Shown here piece after piece: positions 1 to 10,491 of a stretch of 64,000 nt of DNA (position 1 is the stretch's first letter; each line of letters starts with the position of its first letter). The notes under the pieces are model-generated. The model saw nothing but the letters and a program-made list of their open reading frames with translations, did no database searches and was not told where the DNA came from. The DNA is taken from positions 1,228,201-1,292,200 of the forward strand of contig WBMW01001305.1 of NCBI GenBank assembly GCA_013396635.1, in the 5' to 3' direction. A program made the position numbers and the translations under genes. This stretch comes from Penelope pileata (lineage: Eukaryota > Chordata > Aves > Galliformes > Cracidae).

Positions 1-3000
1 GAATTGAAACAATGTAAGTAGGCAACAAGAGCATTGGTATTACTGAGCCCAAAGCAGTACTTAATTAGCTAGCTTTACTTTTTCCTTGGGCTCTATTTCA
101 AAATGAATTCAGGCTTCAATAAGAACTTGAAATGAACCACTGATTTACTTGTCTGGAGTCCTGAGGAAAAGGGAGACTTAATTTAAAGACAGGAATTTAA
201 CACAGATGAAATATGATCCTTCTGTGTGGAAAACGAGCATAGTTCAGTACAGTGCAACAGTACAAGTTAGATGTTCAGTGAGCCCCTTGCATGTTTGTTG
301 CTATGTGAGCATTTCAAGCTGACCTGATTCAGATTGCCTCATGGCTGCAGCTTGCTGGGAGGAGATGATGCCATCCTGGCCTCCTGCTTCCATCTCTTTT
401 CTGCTGAGACCATGGCAGCAGCCAGCACGGCCACAGTGCTAGGCAGGATGCACCCACTTGTGTGCTGGTTCGGCCTCTGCCTGTCTCTCTGAGCTCAGTG
501 GGGCTGGCTCAGGTGGAAATCAGTGCAAATTTGGGCCCATGCTCTCTAATACTTGCCTTCAGAAATAGCAAGAGGACTCTGATCCTACAGCTGCATCAAA
601 CTGGCCGCATGTATGTTATATAGTGAGCGCAGTATGGAAATGTGTGTATGTGGGCAGGCATAAACAGCCCCATCTCTGATTTCTGCTTAGAGATATTATT
701 TAAGTAGAAATAAGAACAGTCTTCTTCCTGCTTTGTGTACATTTATGATCTGCGTTTCCTGTGCTTTGCACAGTTAAATACTTAGTAGGCATTTCTGTCT
801 CAAACAAAACTGTAGGTAATGGTGTTTTGAATTCTGTAGGCTGAAAATAATAAGCAGTTATGCATAGCCCGTTTGGGGAAGTGCAATTTTCTGATTTAGA
901 ATCCAGAAAAAAAAACAATTCTGGTTCCACTGCAGTGATAAATATGCACTTAGCTCAATGTACTTTCTGTGGGAGTTAAACTGTCTAATAACCTTATGGT
1001 TATGATTTTTGAAGATGTTCTGCATTAAGCACGTAGAATGGTGGAAGGAAACATCGATTCATAAAGGGATATGTGTCTCTCTGTGTACACATATAGCCAC
1101 ATGGATGAGGAGCTGACCTGTGTCAGGAAGCTCTCCAGATGATGGAATTATGTGAACTGTGGTTCTTTCCAAAAGCCAGGATGCTGACAGCATTTTACCC
1201 AGCTGGATGCTGGTGAGTTTTCCCTGGTGTTCCAGAAGTTTTCTTGACAGACAGTTACACATTGTATACTCTAGAATTGCTTTGTATTATGAAGAGTGAA
1301 AACACTGTAAATCTTGGGAATATTCTAAATATTGACATACTGTATCAGTTGGCATTTGAGGCTCGGAACTAAATGTTCCTTAATGGTAGCTGGCAATGTG
1401 AGGAGAAGGGGTAAATGAAGTCTGGCATTTTTCAATCAGGTGTTAAATTCAGCAATGGGAAGCTGTCACTCCGTGATGGTGATTGGTGGCCTCTGTGAAC
1501 TAGGTCTTACCTCTGTTGTTTAGGATCGTACTCCACAGATGCCTGATGGCAAAATCCAGAGCTGTATTCTTATATTCCAAACCTGCATTATTCTTTTATG
1601 GCCTGCAATGCAAAATACTAAGGACCTTTTTTTTTTTTTTGCTGGATTCTGGCCTCCATACATCTGGACATGATGCTGCTTGTGGTCTGGCAGAGTACTG
1701 CATAGAACAACAACAACAAGTCTGTTTTCCTGTAATGTGAACTCACAAATGGCAGCAGTTCAGCATGTTCCCTTAGTTGATATTAGCACCGTTGAGAACT
1801 TTCCATACTGAAATCTCTTTAATTTAGAATGTTAGCAGATGCGATTTATCAAACCCCCCTCTATTTTATGAATACTCACAAGTCATATAATGCTTGAGGT
1901 TTTTGCAGATGTAACTGATTACTATAGTGACATTAAAATTGAATAGTCTATGAACTGTGATTTAACATCACTTTCTTCTGTCATACTTTATCAATCAAAA
2001 TGCTTTCAGAATCCGTCTTTATCATAAGTTTGATCCTAATGGTAGGCTTCATACTTGATCATTTTATATTTCTTTTGAAGTTCATGTTGTGTAATTTAAA
2101 AGTATTTTTATAGCTATCTTAAAAATAATTATTTTATTAGAATTTCCTTTCTGTTGGTTTTTAACCATTTAAGATTGATGTACTTCAGTGAACTTCTGGG
2201 AAAATTGCCAAAATCTGTGGACTTGAGTATCAAAATGGCTGTTTGTGGTTGTTATGCACTTTCAAGTGTGTGTTGTAGGGGGTACAATCCTTTTTTCAGA
2301 AGTCTTGGTAGCATCCATGCTGGATGCATGGAGCGATGTTATGACGGAGTTTGGTAGCTGTATACAGAAACTGCAAGGGCCCATATCTAACAGTAATGAA
2401 GTGTTCAAAATAGAACTTAGTTTTTAAATTGGTTCAACACATTTAAAACTGCGTCATTGGTTTCATATGGGGTCTGAGTAGATTTTCAGAATTTGCTGTT
2501 ATGTAGGTGTACTTAGATGATAAAAATTGGTTCCTGTTGCAGATATTGAATACTTAAGTCTCCTTTTGAATCTGAAGGACATTGAAAGTGTCACAGTTTA
2601 ATGACAAGAAAATGTGGTGTAAGTCAAGGCAGAATCTAGCAGTACAGAAAGATTAAGGACATTACTTCAGCTCACCAAAGCCATTTAAATATTAATTACT
2701 GTGGGTGAATGAGTAAGGAATGCTCTTCTCATCCCTTTCCAGATTTTCTTCTCTGAAGTAGAAAGAATAGTCATCATACAGACTTACAGAAGTGATAGTA
2801 ATGATATATTTGTGGTATTTCTCACAAGAGATGAAGTATTTTGAGGTATAAATATAAGCAATGGGTAAAGAAAAGAAAAACAATGTAAATGGAGCTGTAT
2901 GAGTTCCTAATTTGTTCTGACAANTCTTGCTTTGAGGAGCACTTCTCAATTTTTTTGAAAAAAAAAAAAAAAAAAAAAAAAGCCTTAATTTCGAGAAGCT

Positions 3001-4309
3001 GCTCACTTGCATCATCATATGTACATCACTTTCCATGCTTTGCCTCATATATTTTGTATCATGCCCACTTTTTGCTTGTGCTGCAAGTGATCAAACTATG
3101 ATTAATACTAAGTGTAGACCTGGCCTTTGGTATTGCATTAATCTCAGACGCACAGAAATGTCAAGGCTGATACTGGTTGGTCTCTAAAAAATTAGATCTC
3201 TAGTATTTTTCCACTTATCAAAAAAAAAAAAAAAGAAGTCTTAAATGCAGACTGTCAGGTTCCAGTGTTATTTAATGGAGTTGAAAGTTTGAAAGTTTGT
3301 GATCCTTTGTTTTGCTGATGGTGGCAGTTTGCTCAGAGTGACAACAGATCAGCCTTAGGCAATCATTTTGTGTGTCCATCTTGTCAGCTCTGCTCTTACC
3401 AGAACCACTGTGTTTTCCCTCTCTCATCCCCTGTTCGTTATAGGTGAGCTCATACCAGTACAGCTTGTGGTCACGAGGACTGCAGCTGGATAGCTTAAAG
3501 TGCAGTGAGCTCTTGTAAACAACACAGAGGCAAGGAGCATTTGAATATTGGCTCTGGCACTAAGTTCCTCTGTAGGTACAGTTGAGACATATCATCTCTC
3601 TGCCCTACGATCACCATCTGCAAAACGAAGCAATACCTGCCTACCTGTCTCACAGGAGCACAGGTTATTGATTCATGGTTGTGAAGAGATACGGGAGTAT
3701 GATGAATGCACATCAGAGCCATCAGATCTCTGGACATGTGGTGAATTGTTCTTGGAAAAATCTAAAAATATTAACAGCTGTACTCATTTGTATAGTGTAG
3801 TACCATACTCAACTCTACTAGCTCAAAGGAGGGATATCACATGTCAAGACAGTGCTGGAGTCTTTCAGTGTCCCTCCAGCGACTTTTAGAAATGTGAGCC
3901 ATTCCAAAGGCAATATATTTTTTTTCAGGAATAGTTTTGTAATCCCTGGTACAAAGCCTTTCACGTTTCTAAGCACTCTCCAGTCTTTAAACCTGGCTGC
4001 CTTGGAGCTTTCTTGGGCTGTTTTCAGCTGGCCAGACCTGCAGCACAGCAGCAACAGCAGCTGGTGAGAATTTGTTGAAGTCATTGGTACTGACTGGTGA
4101 CCTTAAAAACAGGAAGGTCAGCCCTTCCATCAAATTACATGCATTCTGTGGTTGGATTTTAACAAGGTTTCAACAATGCTGCTGTCCTGTATAAAATTGG
4201 ATAAATTAGGCCCCTGTTGCTTTAGGTTCGCTAAAACAGTGGGGCTATTATCATATGATTGTTTGTGCACAGCATATTTATGATGACATAGATATTTTCC
4301 TTCTTTTAG
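1..4309 (+). other. ZNF385B: ZNF385B intron (partial, upstream of first visible exon)
   Basis: This stretch precedes the first recognisable ZNF385B coding exon and ends in a pyrimidine-rich tract and an AG at 4308-4309. I looked for the preceding family exon, which would carry the upstream zinc finger and its lysine-rich linker, and did not find it, so the window starts inside an intron. It is AT-rich and holds a 24-base A run (2958-2981), one undetermined base (2923), a second A run near 3221-3234 and a MIR-like SINE relic (about 3546-3715). The short open frames here show no recognisable protein similarity. Confidence 0.75.
3546..3715 (+). repeat. MIR-like ancient SINE relic
   Basis: The order of recognisable MIR blocks is kept. 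A 'ggctctggcac' block comes first, then 'atctctctgccct', then 'ccatctgcaaaacg' (compare the MIR 'tcatctgtaaaatg' core), then 'acctgcctacctgtctcac', then 'ggttgtgaagag'. The copy is heavily diverged, with several insertions, as expected of an element older than the bird lineage. It lies in the ZNF385B intron in the gene's orientation. The call is by eye against remembered consensus blocks. Confidence 0.55.
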
Positions 4310-4555
4310 AAGATAAAGGGAAGGTGAAATCCAATGTTGTAAGTCAGCAGTCCAGCACAGAGGCGGGTGCTTTTCTTCCCAAAACTGGAGTGGCAGCAGT
4401 GGCACCTGTAACACCTGCAGCAACCTCCAAGAGCACGAATGGGGCTCCTAGCACAGCCTCTGAGTCAGAAGAGGAAAAAGCCAAAAAACTACTTTACTGT
4501 TCATTATGCAAAGTGGCTGTGAATTCCCTGTCACAACTAGAAGCACACAATACAG
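4310..4555 (+). CDS. ZNF385B: ZNF385B coding exon: Ser/Thr/Ala-rich linker and first part of a zinc finger
   Basis: ZNF385B is a nuclear zinc-finger protein of the ZNF385 family, whose fingers are matrin/U1-type and associated with nucleic-acid binding. This internal exon follows TTCTTTTAG and ends before GTGAGT. It encodes EDKGKVKSN, a Ser/Thr/Ala/Pro-rich linker with STNGAPSTASESEEEKAKK, and then LLYCSLCKVAVNSLSQLEAHNTG. The pair C-S-L-C plus a histidine 12 residues later gives the first three zinc ligands; the fourth (H of SKHK) is in the next exon. The exon starts with two bases of a split Glu codon and ends with one base of a split Gly codon (phase 1). The 'VNSLSQLEAHNTG' wording fits ZNF385B better than its paralogue ZNF385D. 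Confidence 0.93.
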
Positions 4556-6100
4556 GTGAGTATGCATACAGGGTGAATGAGCTGTGTGTTGTTTTTTAAA
4601 AGGTCAATGTAACAAGCTATTTTTCTGGCACTTTAGTAGCCACAATTTACTGGAGACTTTCGGTTAAAACTCACAATGACAAGTTAAAAAAAAAAACTTT
4701 TCTGTTAATGGCAATTTGATGTTTGGTGTTTGATATTTCATTAAAGCTCTCTATAATTTTTTAGAGCACTCCTTCATGTACTCTATAAGCTTTTAAAATC
4801 CCTACAGTTCATGTTACCTAATCATATTCCATCACAGCCCTGAAGCACCAAGGTTTCTAAAATGTGTGTTATATATCACTTTCATATTTCAGCTGTCTGT
4901 ATCTGCTGTCTGTTTTTTCCTGGCGCAATATTTAGTAACTTCTGTTATTTGATATTTTTACTATTTTTAGGGTGGGCTCCTTAGATTTCCTAGGTGTCCT
5001 AGAACCTTTGGATTATTGAGAGTTAGCTATGCTCTTCTCATTCCTCACATAAATCTTTTAAAAGGCCACGAGCAACAATCCCTAATGTACTCTGGCTGCT
5101 CTGTGATGTGCTGGTGATGTAAAGCTTGTTAACAAACCATTGAAGCTGGTTTTACAACTGTAATACTTTCTTGAAATGGCCGAAGCAGCCACTTCTAAAT
5201 CCAAGGATACTTACTGCAGTCTCCATCACCAGCACCACTGTTGACAAGCCATGGTAATAACTGTGTACTTAGACACTCTCATTTTATGCTTTCCTGGATG
5301 GTCTCACAGTCACTGTTCTGTTCTAATTATTCAAATTATTAAAAGTATGTGCTGCTCTTAGATCTGCCTTACTCAACCTCAGCAGAAGTCAGCATAGATT
5401 TGTTTTCTTTAAGGCACCTCTATTAGAGAAATGCCCATGATGTCATGTGCATAAAAGTATTCTAAAAGAGATGTATCTAGAAAACTCATGTCTCTGGTTA
5501 GCATAGTCTTCCTCTATACCTCACATCTTAGGGTGATTAGGACCTCCAAAATCACATGGATTCAGGGGAAATCTTTTAAGATCAGCTTTTTCTTGTTGAC
5601 TATTTATCACGTCCTACAGTTAAAGCCAAGGGTTGAGTTTGAACCCCAGGTAAGTCCATGGAAATATTTAGTCCAAGTAAGAGACATTATTTCATACATT
5701 GTCTTTTCTTCTGCACACAATCTATGTTGTGTCTGCTGACTTAATCCAGATTCCTGTTCCTAGACAGATTTTAAGTCATCACTCTTGGCTGATGCTCTTT
5801 TCCTGCTGTGATCCAGTAGCTCCTGGATTTTGGAAGAAAAATAAGCAGAAATACCTGGGCCATGAGGCCACATGCTGCCCTTAAACAGAGGGTCAGTGGT
5901 CCAACTCCCTTACTGTATAAAGCCTTCTTCCATTGTTGTGGGAACTATGCTGACCAGAAACAAAGTAATTGTTAATCCTGATCTGTGGTGATTTTAAGTA
6001 GTCTGTCTTGAAGATAAATGTGGTACAAGAAGTGCTATGGCTAATGGACACTTGTATGATGCTGACCAAACTCAGCTGCATCTGCTTGCCCATTTTTTAG
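4556..6100 (+). other. ZNF385B: ZNF385B intron
   Basis: The intron has a GTGAGT donor at 4556 and a pyrimidine-rich CATTTTTTAG acceptor ending at 6100, phase 1. It is about 1.5 kb and AT-rich. I see no additional exon or clear transposon in it. Confidence 0.85.
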
Positions 6101-6279
6101 GCTCCAAGCACAAGACGATGGTTGAGGCTCGGAACGGTGCTGGTCCTATCAAGTCTTACCCCAGACCTGGATCCCGGCTGAAGGTGCAGAATGGCAGTAA
6201 AGGCTCAGGACTGCAGAACAAAACATTTCATTGTGAAATCTGCGATGTTCATGTTAACTCAGAAATTCAACTTAAACAG
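6101..6279 (+). CDS. ZNF385B: ZNF385B coding exon: end of one zinc finger, basic linker, start of the last finger
   Basis: This exon continues the reading frame from 4555: the split Gly codon is completed as G, followed by SKHKTMVEARNGAGP. The His of SKHK completes a CX2CX12HX5H finger begun in the previous exon. A basic, glycine/serine-rich linker follows (SYPRPGSRLKVQNGSKGSG), then LQNKTFHCEICDVHVNSEIQLKQ. That gives both cysteines of the final finger; its two histidines are in the next exon. The donor after CAG is GTAGCT, a weaker 5' splice site. The exon is 179 bases and ends in phase 0. The open frame reading on past 6279 is intron read-through, not protein. Confidence 0.93.
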
Positions 6280-7396
6280 GTAGCTTGCATGTGCCTGAGG
6301 CTTCTTCATGGATTTTAGTTACACTGCATTATTGTAGGTGGGATATAGGTCTATGTAAAGATGTTTAAATGAACATTTTTTATATGAACTTAGTATGTCT
6401 TTTCCTCAGCCCACAACTATTGCTAAAAGTCCATCAAATTCACATAATTGTTTCAGATGGAAAAAAAAATGGGCTTGCAAGTCACAAAGCAGCATTGGAC
6501 AAAATGTTAGTCACAATGAATAGCACAGTAGATCTAGTTCAGAAGTTTGCTATGGCTCAAGAGTGGATGTTATCTTTGGTCTCCCAGTAGCAAGAAATCC
6601 TGGATTGAGGTTCCCTGAATTCCTGTGTTGGTGCTGTCTTAATCATTTGGGATATTTTTTAATAATCTTTGAGTCCAAAAGGGAGAATGTCACTTGGATC
6701 AATTGGCTTAGGACAATCAGTGAGATGGTAGTACCATGGATATGTCTGAACTGTGTAGAGTGACATTATCACTAGTGCTGGAGTATCAGCACGGCTGCAT
6801 GAGCACACAGCTCTGTTCTGATGGAGCCAATTAGCCCGGGGTTCAGAGCGATGCAATGCATGTTGTTTCTGATACCCAGACTGGAATCTCCAACTGGGTG
6901 GCACTGTGCAGTATGAATGTGTCCTGTTGTCCACAGTTATTTCAGTTATCTCTAAGGTAGTATTAAATTGCATGGTGTAGGCATATCCCCGGCTACTGGT
7001 TCTTCCTTCAGGTAGTATTGAATTATTTATGCAACTGGACAGCGTGAAAGAGACTGAAGTTTACCTGCTTCTGAATATCCCTATGACCTAGTGATTACAG
7101 CTCTGCCTGGTTCAAAGCTCATCGAATAGAAACAGGAAGTACTTACCAAAATATCAATAATTTGCAGAGCCTGTCTTGGATCACAGAATTTGCTGTATTT
7201 GATTAGTTTCTGATTCTCTGTTTGATGTGCTCCAAATTGTTATGTTTAATTTAGCAAAACTCATCTTTGCTCTCTCTAAAGAACCTACTTTATCTTACAA
7301 ACAGGGGCTTAGACATACCCCGCTGATAAATCAATCTCAAACTCAAAACTGAGAAATGTTTAAACAGCTAATTAAATGTGAGGATGTTTATTTCAG
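6280..7396 (+). other. ZNF385B: ZNF385B intron
   Basis: The intron runs from a GTAGCT donor to a TTTATTTCAG acceptor ending at 7396, phase 0. It is about 1.1 kb with no recognisable repeat or exon. Open frames in it on both strands have no family resemblance. Confidence 0.85.
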
Positions 7397-7498
7397 CACA
7401 TTTCCAGCCGAAGGCACAAGGACAGAGTTGCAGGAAAGCCTATGAAACCTAAATATAGTCCTTACAACAAACTGCAGCGCAGCCCAAGTATTTTAGCA
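7397..7498 (+). CDS. ZNF385B: ZNF385B coding exon: histidine half of the last zinc finger
   Basis: This 102-base exon (34 codons, phase 0 on both sides) encodes HISSRRHKDRVAGKP followed by MKPKYSPYNKLQRSPSILA. The first His and the His of RRHKD are the two histidine ligands of the finger whose cysteines are in the exon ending at 6279, making CX2CX12HX5H. The ISSRRHKDR stretch is a hallmark of the ZNF385 family, and KPKYSPYNKLQ is the conserved segment after it. The donor is a perfect GTAAGT. An ATG at 7442 within the exon is an internal Met, not a start. Confidence 0.93.
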
Positions 7499-8963
7499 GT
7501 AAGTATTTTTATTTCTTTTCACTGTCTATGTGAATTTGTGACCTTGGGGGCTCCCACCACACAGAGACAGGAACATGACAGACCTGACATTGGCACAGAG
7601 CTTCAACCCCTGCAGGCAGATTCTGCGCTGGGATCAGATTTGAAGATAGTTATGTATGCTGTCTGCCCTGTCTGAGGCATGCAGACAACACTGGGAGTGT
7701 TATTTACTGCTAGGAAGGAGAGAATAATCAGTGGAATGCGGAATGAACCGTGTGCCCCATGGAAAGGTATCAGCTCTGCGGCACTGGTGCACTTCTTGAA
7801 GTCTGAAACAGATATACGCTGTCTTTCTGGCACCTGAGATAACTCTGTTATGATGGACGCAGTCAGGGAAAAGGACATATGATGTTAAGCTATAAAAATA
7901 CTAATGCTCATTCTCTCCATGCAGCAAAACAGTGCTCTGCAGATGTATTACGTTGCTGCAAAAGAGTTATCAGTTGTTTAGGAGAATTGAGTGCCTGTGT
8001 GCATACTCAGGCAATGTCTGTCACTGGCTATCAAAACACCTCTCCTGCCCCCATGCCCCCAGCTGTGCCCCTCTCCTACTCACCAGTTTCCAAGAATTCC
8101 CCAAGCTGGTTCTGCCAGTCCAAAGCAGCCCGAGTTCAAGTTGGCTGAAGCACAGCGCAGACTATATGTTTATTTACTCATGACTCAGTCTGTATTTTAT
8201 TCATTAGGGAAAAGTGGATGCCATCTATGGTGCAAAAACAATTTATAGGCTGGAAAGGGAGACATACAAATGTGTGTGTGCAAGAGTAAGCATGTGAAAT
8301 GCCTTTGAAAGCAGAGCTGTTAATGGGCTTTTGTAATTATACAGAGGCAAATAAAAATGTTGAAGGCTTTCTCTAAGTCTCCCCATTCAGAAATCTTGCC
8401 TACTTTTGTAGATTATAAGCTGATTTATACCTTTTTTCCAGAAATTTTTTATGATATTGATCTTAAAAATATGTGGATATAGGTAAGAACAGGTCTGCAT
8501 TAGCAGATAAAAAGCTGGCTGAACTAATACTAGCTTCCCATCCTGACCAGTGTACTTTTCTACAGTTCATTTTTGCAAGTGAAAAACTTGACCTCTTAAA
8601 TTGAAGTCTTAATTGTGCTTTTTCCAATATGTCTTGCAAAGTGATGCCTTATATAATTTTTTGTTGCTCACTTGCATATTATGCTCCCTTCTATAAACAC
8701 CAGTGTGACTGCCTTACAGTTGAGATTTAGATGCCAAGGAATGTAGTGTGGTTGCCTTGATTGGCTTGGCAGCAAGAGGTCATGCAGGTGATGCTCCCAA
8801 ACAGCCAACACCAGGCTCCATGTGCCAGGGTTTGTTCTTCCCCCACCTGCAAATGGGTGTGTGGAGAACTGGATTGACATTGCTTCTTTTTTTTTTTTTT
8901 TTNNNNNNNNNNNNNNNNNNNNNNNNNNNNNNNNNNNNNNNNNNNNNNNNNNNNNNNNNNNNN
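7499..8963 (+). other. ZNF385B: ZNF385B last intron, ending in an assembly gap
   Basis: The donor GTAAGT is at 7499. The intron runs to a T16 tract (8887-8902) followed by 61 Ns (8903-8963). The 3' splice site is not visible. Because coding sequence is already present at 8964, the acceptor and probably only one or a few codons lie inside the gap. No repeat family was recognised in the intron. Confidence 0.75.
8903..8963. other. Assembly gap (61 N)
   Basis: The gap follows a 16-base T run and precedes the GC-rich last ZNF385B exon, a combination that often breaks assemblies. It hides the 3' splice site and the first codon or codons of that exon. The gap length need not be the true length. Confidence 0.99.
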
Positions 8964-9173
8964 AAGCTTGCGTTCCAGAAGGACATGATCAAGCCGCTGG
9001 CCCCTGCGTTTCTCTCCTCACCACTGGCCGCAGCAGTGTCATCAGCACTGTCACTCCCAGCTCGCCCTGCAGCCTCTCTCTTCCAGGCGCCCGCCATCCC
9101 CCCGGCCCTCCTCAGGCCAGGCCATGGGCCCATCCGCGCAACACCTGCTTCCATTCTTTTTGCACCATACTGA
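8964..9173 (+). CDS. ZNF385B: ZNF385B terminal coding exon (5' end lost in gap)
   Basis: From the first base after the gap the frame reads KLAFQKDMIKPLAPAFLSSP, then an Ala/Ser/Pro-rich stretch, QAPAIPPALLRPGHGPIRA and TPASILFAPY, then TGA at 9171-9173. The KLAFQKDM and RPGHGPIRATPASILFAPY wording identifies ZNF385B; the paralogue ZNF385D has a clearly different version of this tail. The visible part is 69 codons plus stop. The segment is much richer in GC than its surroundings. The open frame extends upstream through the gap only because N is untranslatable, so upstream residues should not be counted. From the remembered human protein, probably one Ala codon is missing inside the gap. Confidence 0.92.
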   Translation, partial: KLAFQKDMIKPLAPAFLSSPLAAAVSSALSLPARPAASLFQAPAIPPALLRPGHGPIRATPASILFAPY

Positions 9174-9531
9174 TTCTATTGGTGTAAAAAGAAGATAGCT
9201 ATGGCCAGTAGGAAGGGTAAAAGAAAAGCGAGCAAGGGGTCTTTTTGAAATGGCCACCCAGAGTGATGTCTCAACCATCTGCACCATAAAGTTCATTGCT
9301 GATGGTACTGTGATTTGGAGTCTAGACAACTCTCTTTCTTGGTCTCTCCCTCTCTCTTAATCCAAATAGAGAGTGATTTACTACAAACTTAATTACTCAT
9401 AAAATTATATCATTAAAGATTAATGCATCTATTATTATTTTTTGCAATTTGTGTGACACACCTTGGAAACAAGGGACATAAAATATTTTCCTGACAGACT
9501 TGAAAACTAGGGTCTTCCTTGCTCACACCTA

Positions 9532-9539
9532 TGTACATA
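9532..9539 (+). promoter_or_regulatory. Candidate Pumilio response element in the ZNF385B 3' UTR
   Basis: TGTACATA matches the Pumilio consensus UGUANAUA exactly and lies on the sense strand about 360 bases after the stop codon. A single 8-mer can occur by chance, so this is a candidate only. Confidence 0.3.
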
Positions 9540-10366
9540 GCTCTCTGAAAACCAAGGGGGTGTAATCTAGTGTGGAAACAGGTAGGTGAGCCAAGTGCTT
9601 GATTGTGGGTAACATCTCAAAATGAACTGCGTCCTTTTCTTTTCAATGTGCTCTTGTTGACAGGGATTGTGTGCTGTCCTAGCCTCAGTACTGGTGTATC
9701 TCGTGTAGTACTAAAGATGTACCGCGTCTGATTTTAAGATTTTTAGTTTCTGTGCAGATGTTTGAAATCAATGCAGCGCTGAAGCTTTTTTTTTTTAATT
9801 ATTTCTTTCGTGTCAGACTTTATTTAGAGAGATTAAAACTAGAAAGCCATATAACACATAGTTAAGATTACTACTCGTTTGCTACTTTAATTTAACTTAT
9901 TTTCATTGTTTCTTCACTGATGTTGCTAAGCAATGTTTAAAGAGGAAAAAAAAAGCTTTTCAGTTGCACATTACCACAGCTTACATGCATTGTTCAAGAC
10001 GACAATGGATCCATGTATTTGTACGTAAATATCCTTTTATTTTCCATTTCTAACTAGTTTCCTTTGTAATGATGCTGCATAATGTTGTGGCTCCCTAATG
10101 CAATAATGTACAGAACATGAAATATTTATAATTGTCTTATCTGTTTACTGAATATATTGCAGTAATGGCCCATCTCTCTTCTTACCTCCCCAACCCTTTT
10201 ATAAAGGCGATACCAATATGCAGTACTCAGACTGAAGTCATTATGTGACAATGGGGACAACAGGTAGAAGAAAGGGAAAAATATATAGAGAATTAACTTT
10301 TAGAGCATCTTTATCTGCAATCCATAATAGTAAAATGTCTGTGTATTTTTTTAAATGTATCTTTTC

Positions 10367-10372
10367 AATAAA
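10367..10372 (+). terminator. Candidate polyadenylation signal of ZNF385B
   Basis: A canonical AATAAA lies about 1.2 kb after the stop codon, with a T/GT-rich element 15-40 bases downstream. A second AATAAA at 10486-10491 could serve as an alternative site. Confidence 0.55.
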
Positions 10373-10485
10373 ATAATAAGAAAAATATATGTTTCATGTG
10401 TTTATTTGTTGGTTCAGAAAAAATGCTTGGAACAAATGAATTTAGCTAAAGGAGTCTTTAGGAGCAAGCAAAGCATTAGAGTTGC

Positions 10486-10491
10486 AATAAA
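10486..10491 (+). terminator. Second candidate polyadenylation signal
   Basis: AATAAA about 120 bases after the first, followed by a T-rich stretch (TCTTAATTTCTTTTCC). It may give an alternative or back-up 3' end for ZNF385B. Confidence 0.35.

Larger units (their letters stand above)
9174..10390 (+). other. ZNF385B: ZNF385B 3' UTR (end inferred)
   Basis: Non-coding sequence follows the TGA and turns AT-rich after about 100 bases. The most convincing end is the AATAAA at 10367-10372, followed by a GT/T-rich stretch (ATGTTTCATGTGTTTATTTG) typical of a cleavage downstream element. The UTR contains a perfect Pumilio-type element, TGTACATA, at 9532-9539 and scattered ATTTA pentamers. The true cleavage site and any longer isoform cannot be read from the sequence alone. 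Confidence 0.6.

Noticed and set aside
8748..8963. Extension of the last ZNF385B exon upstream through the Ns
   Set aside because: The frame stays open only because N bases give unknown residues. The known family protein begins this exon close to KLAFQKD, so the upstream part is intron.
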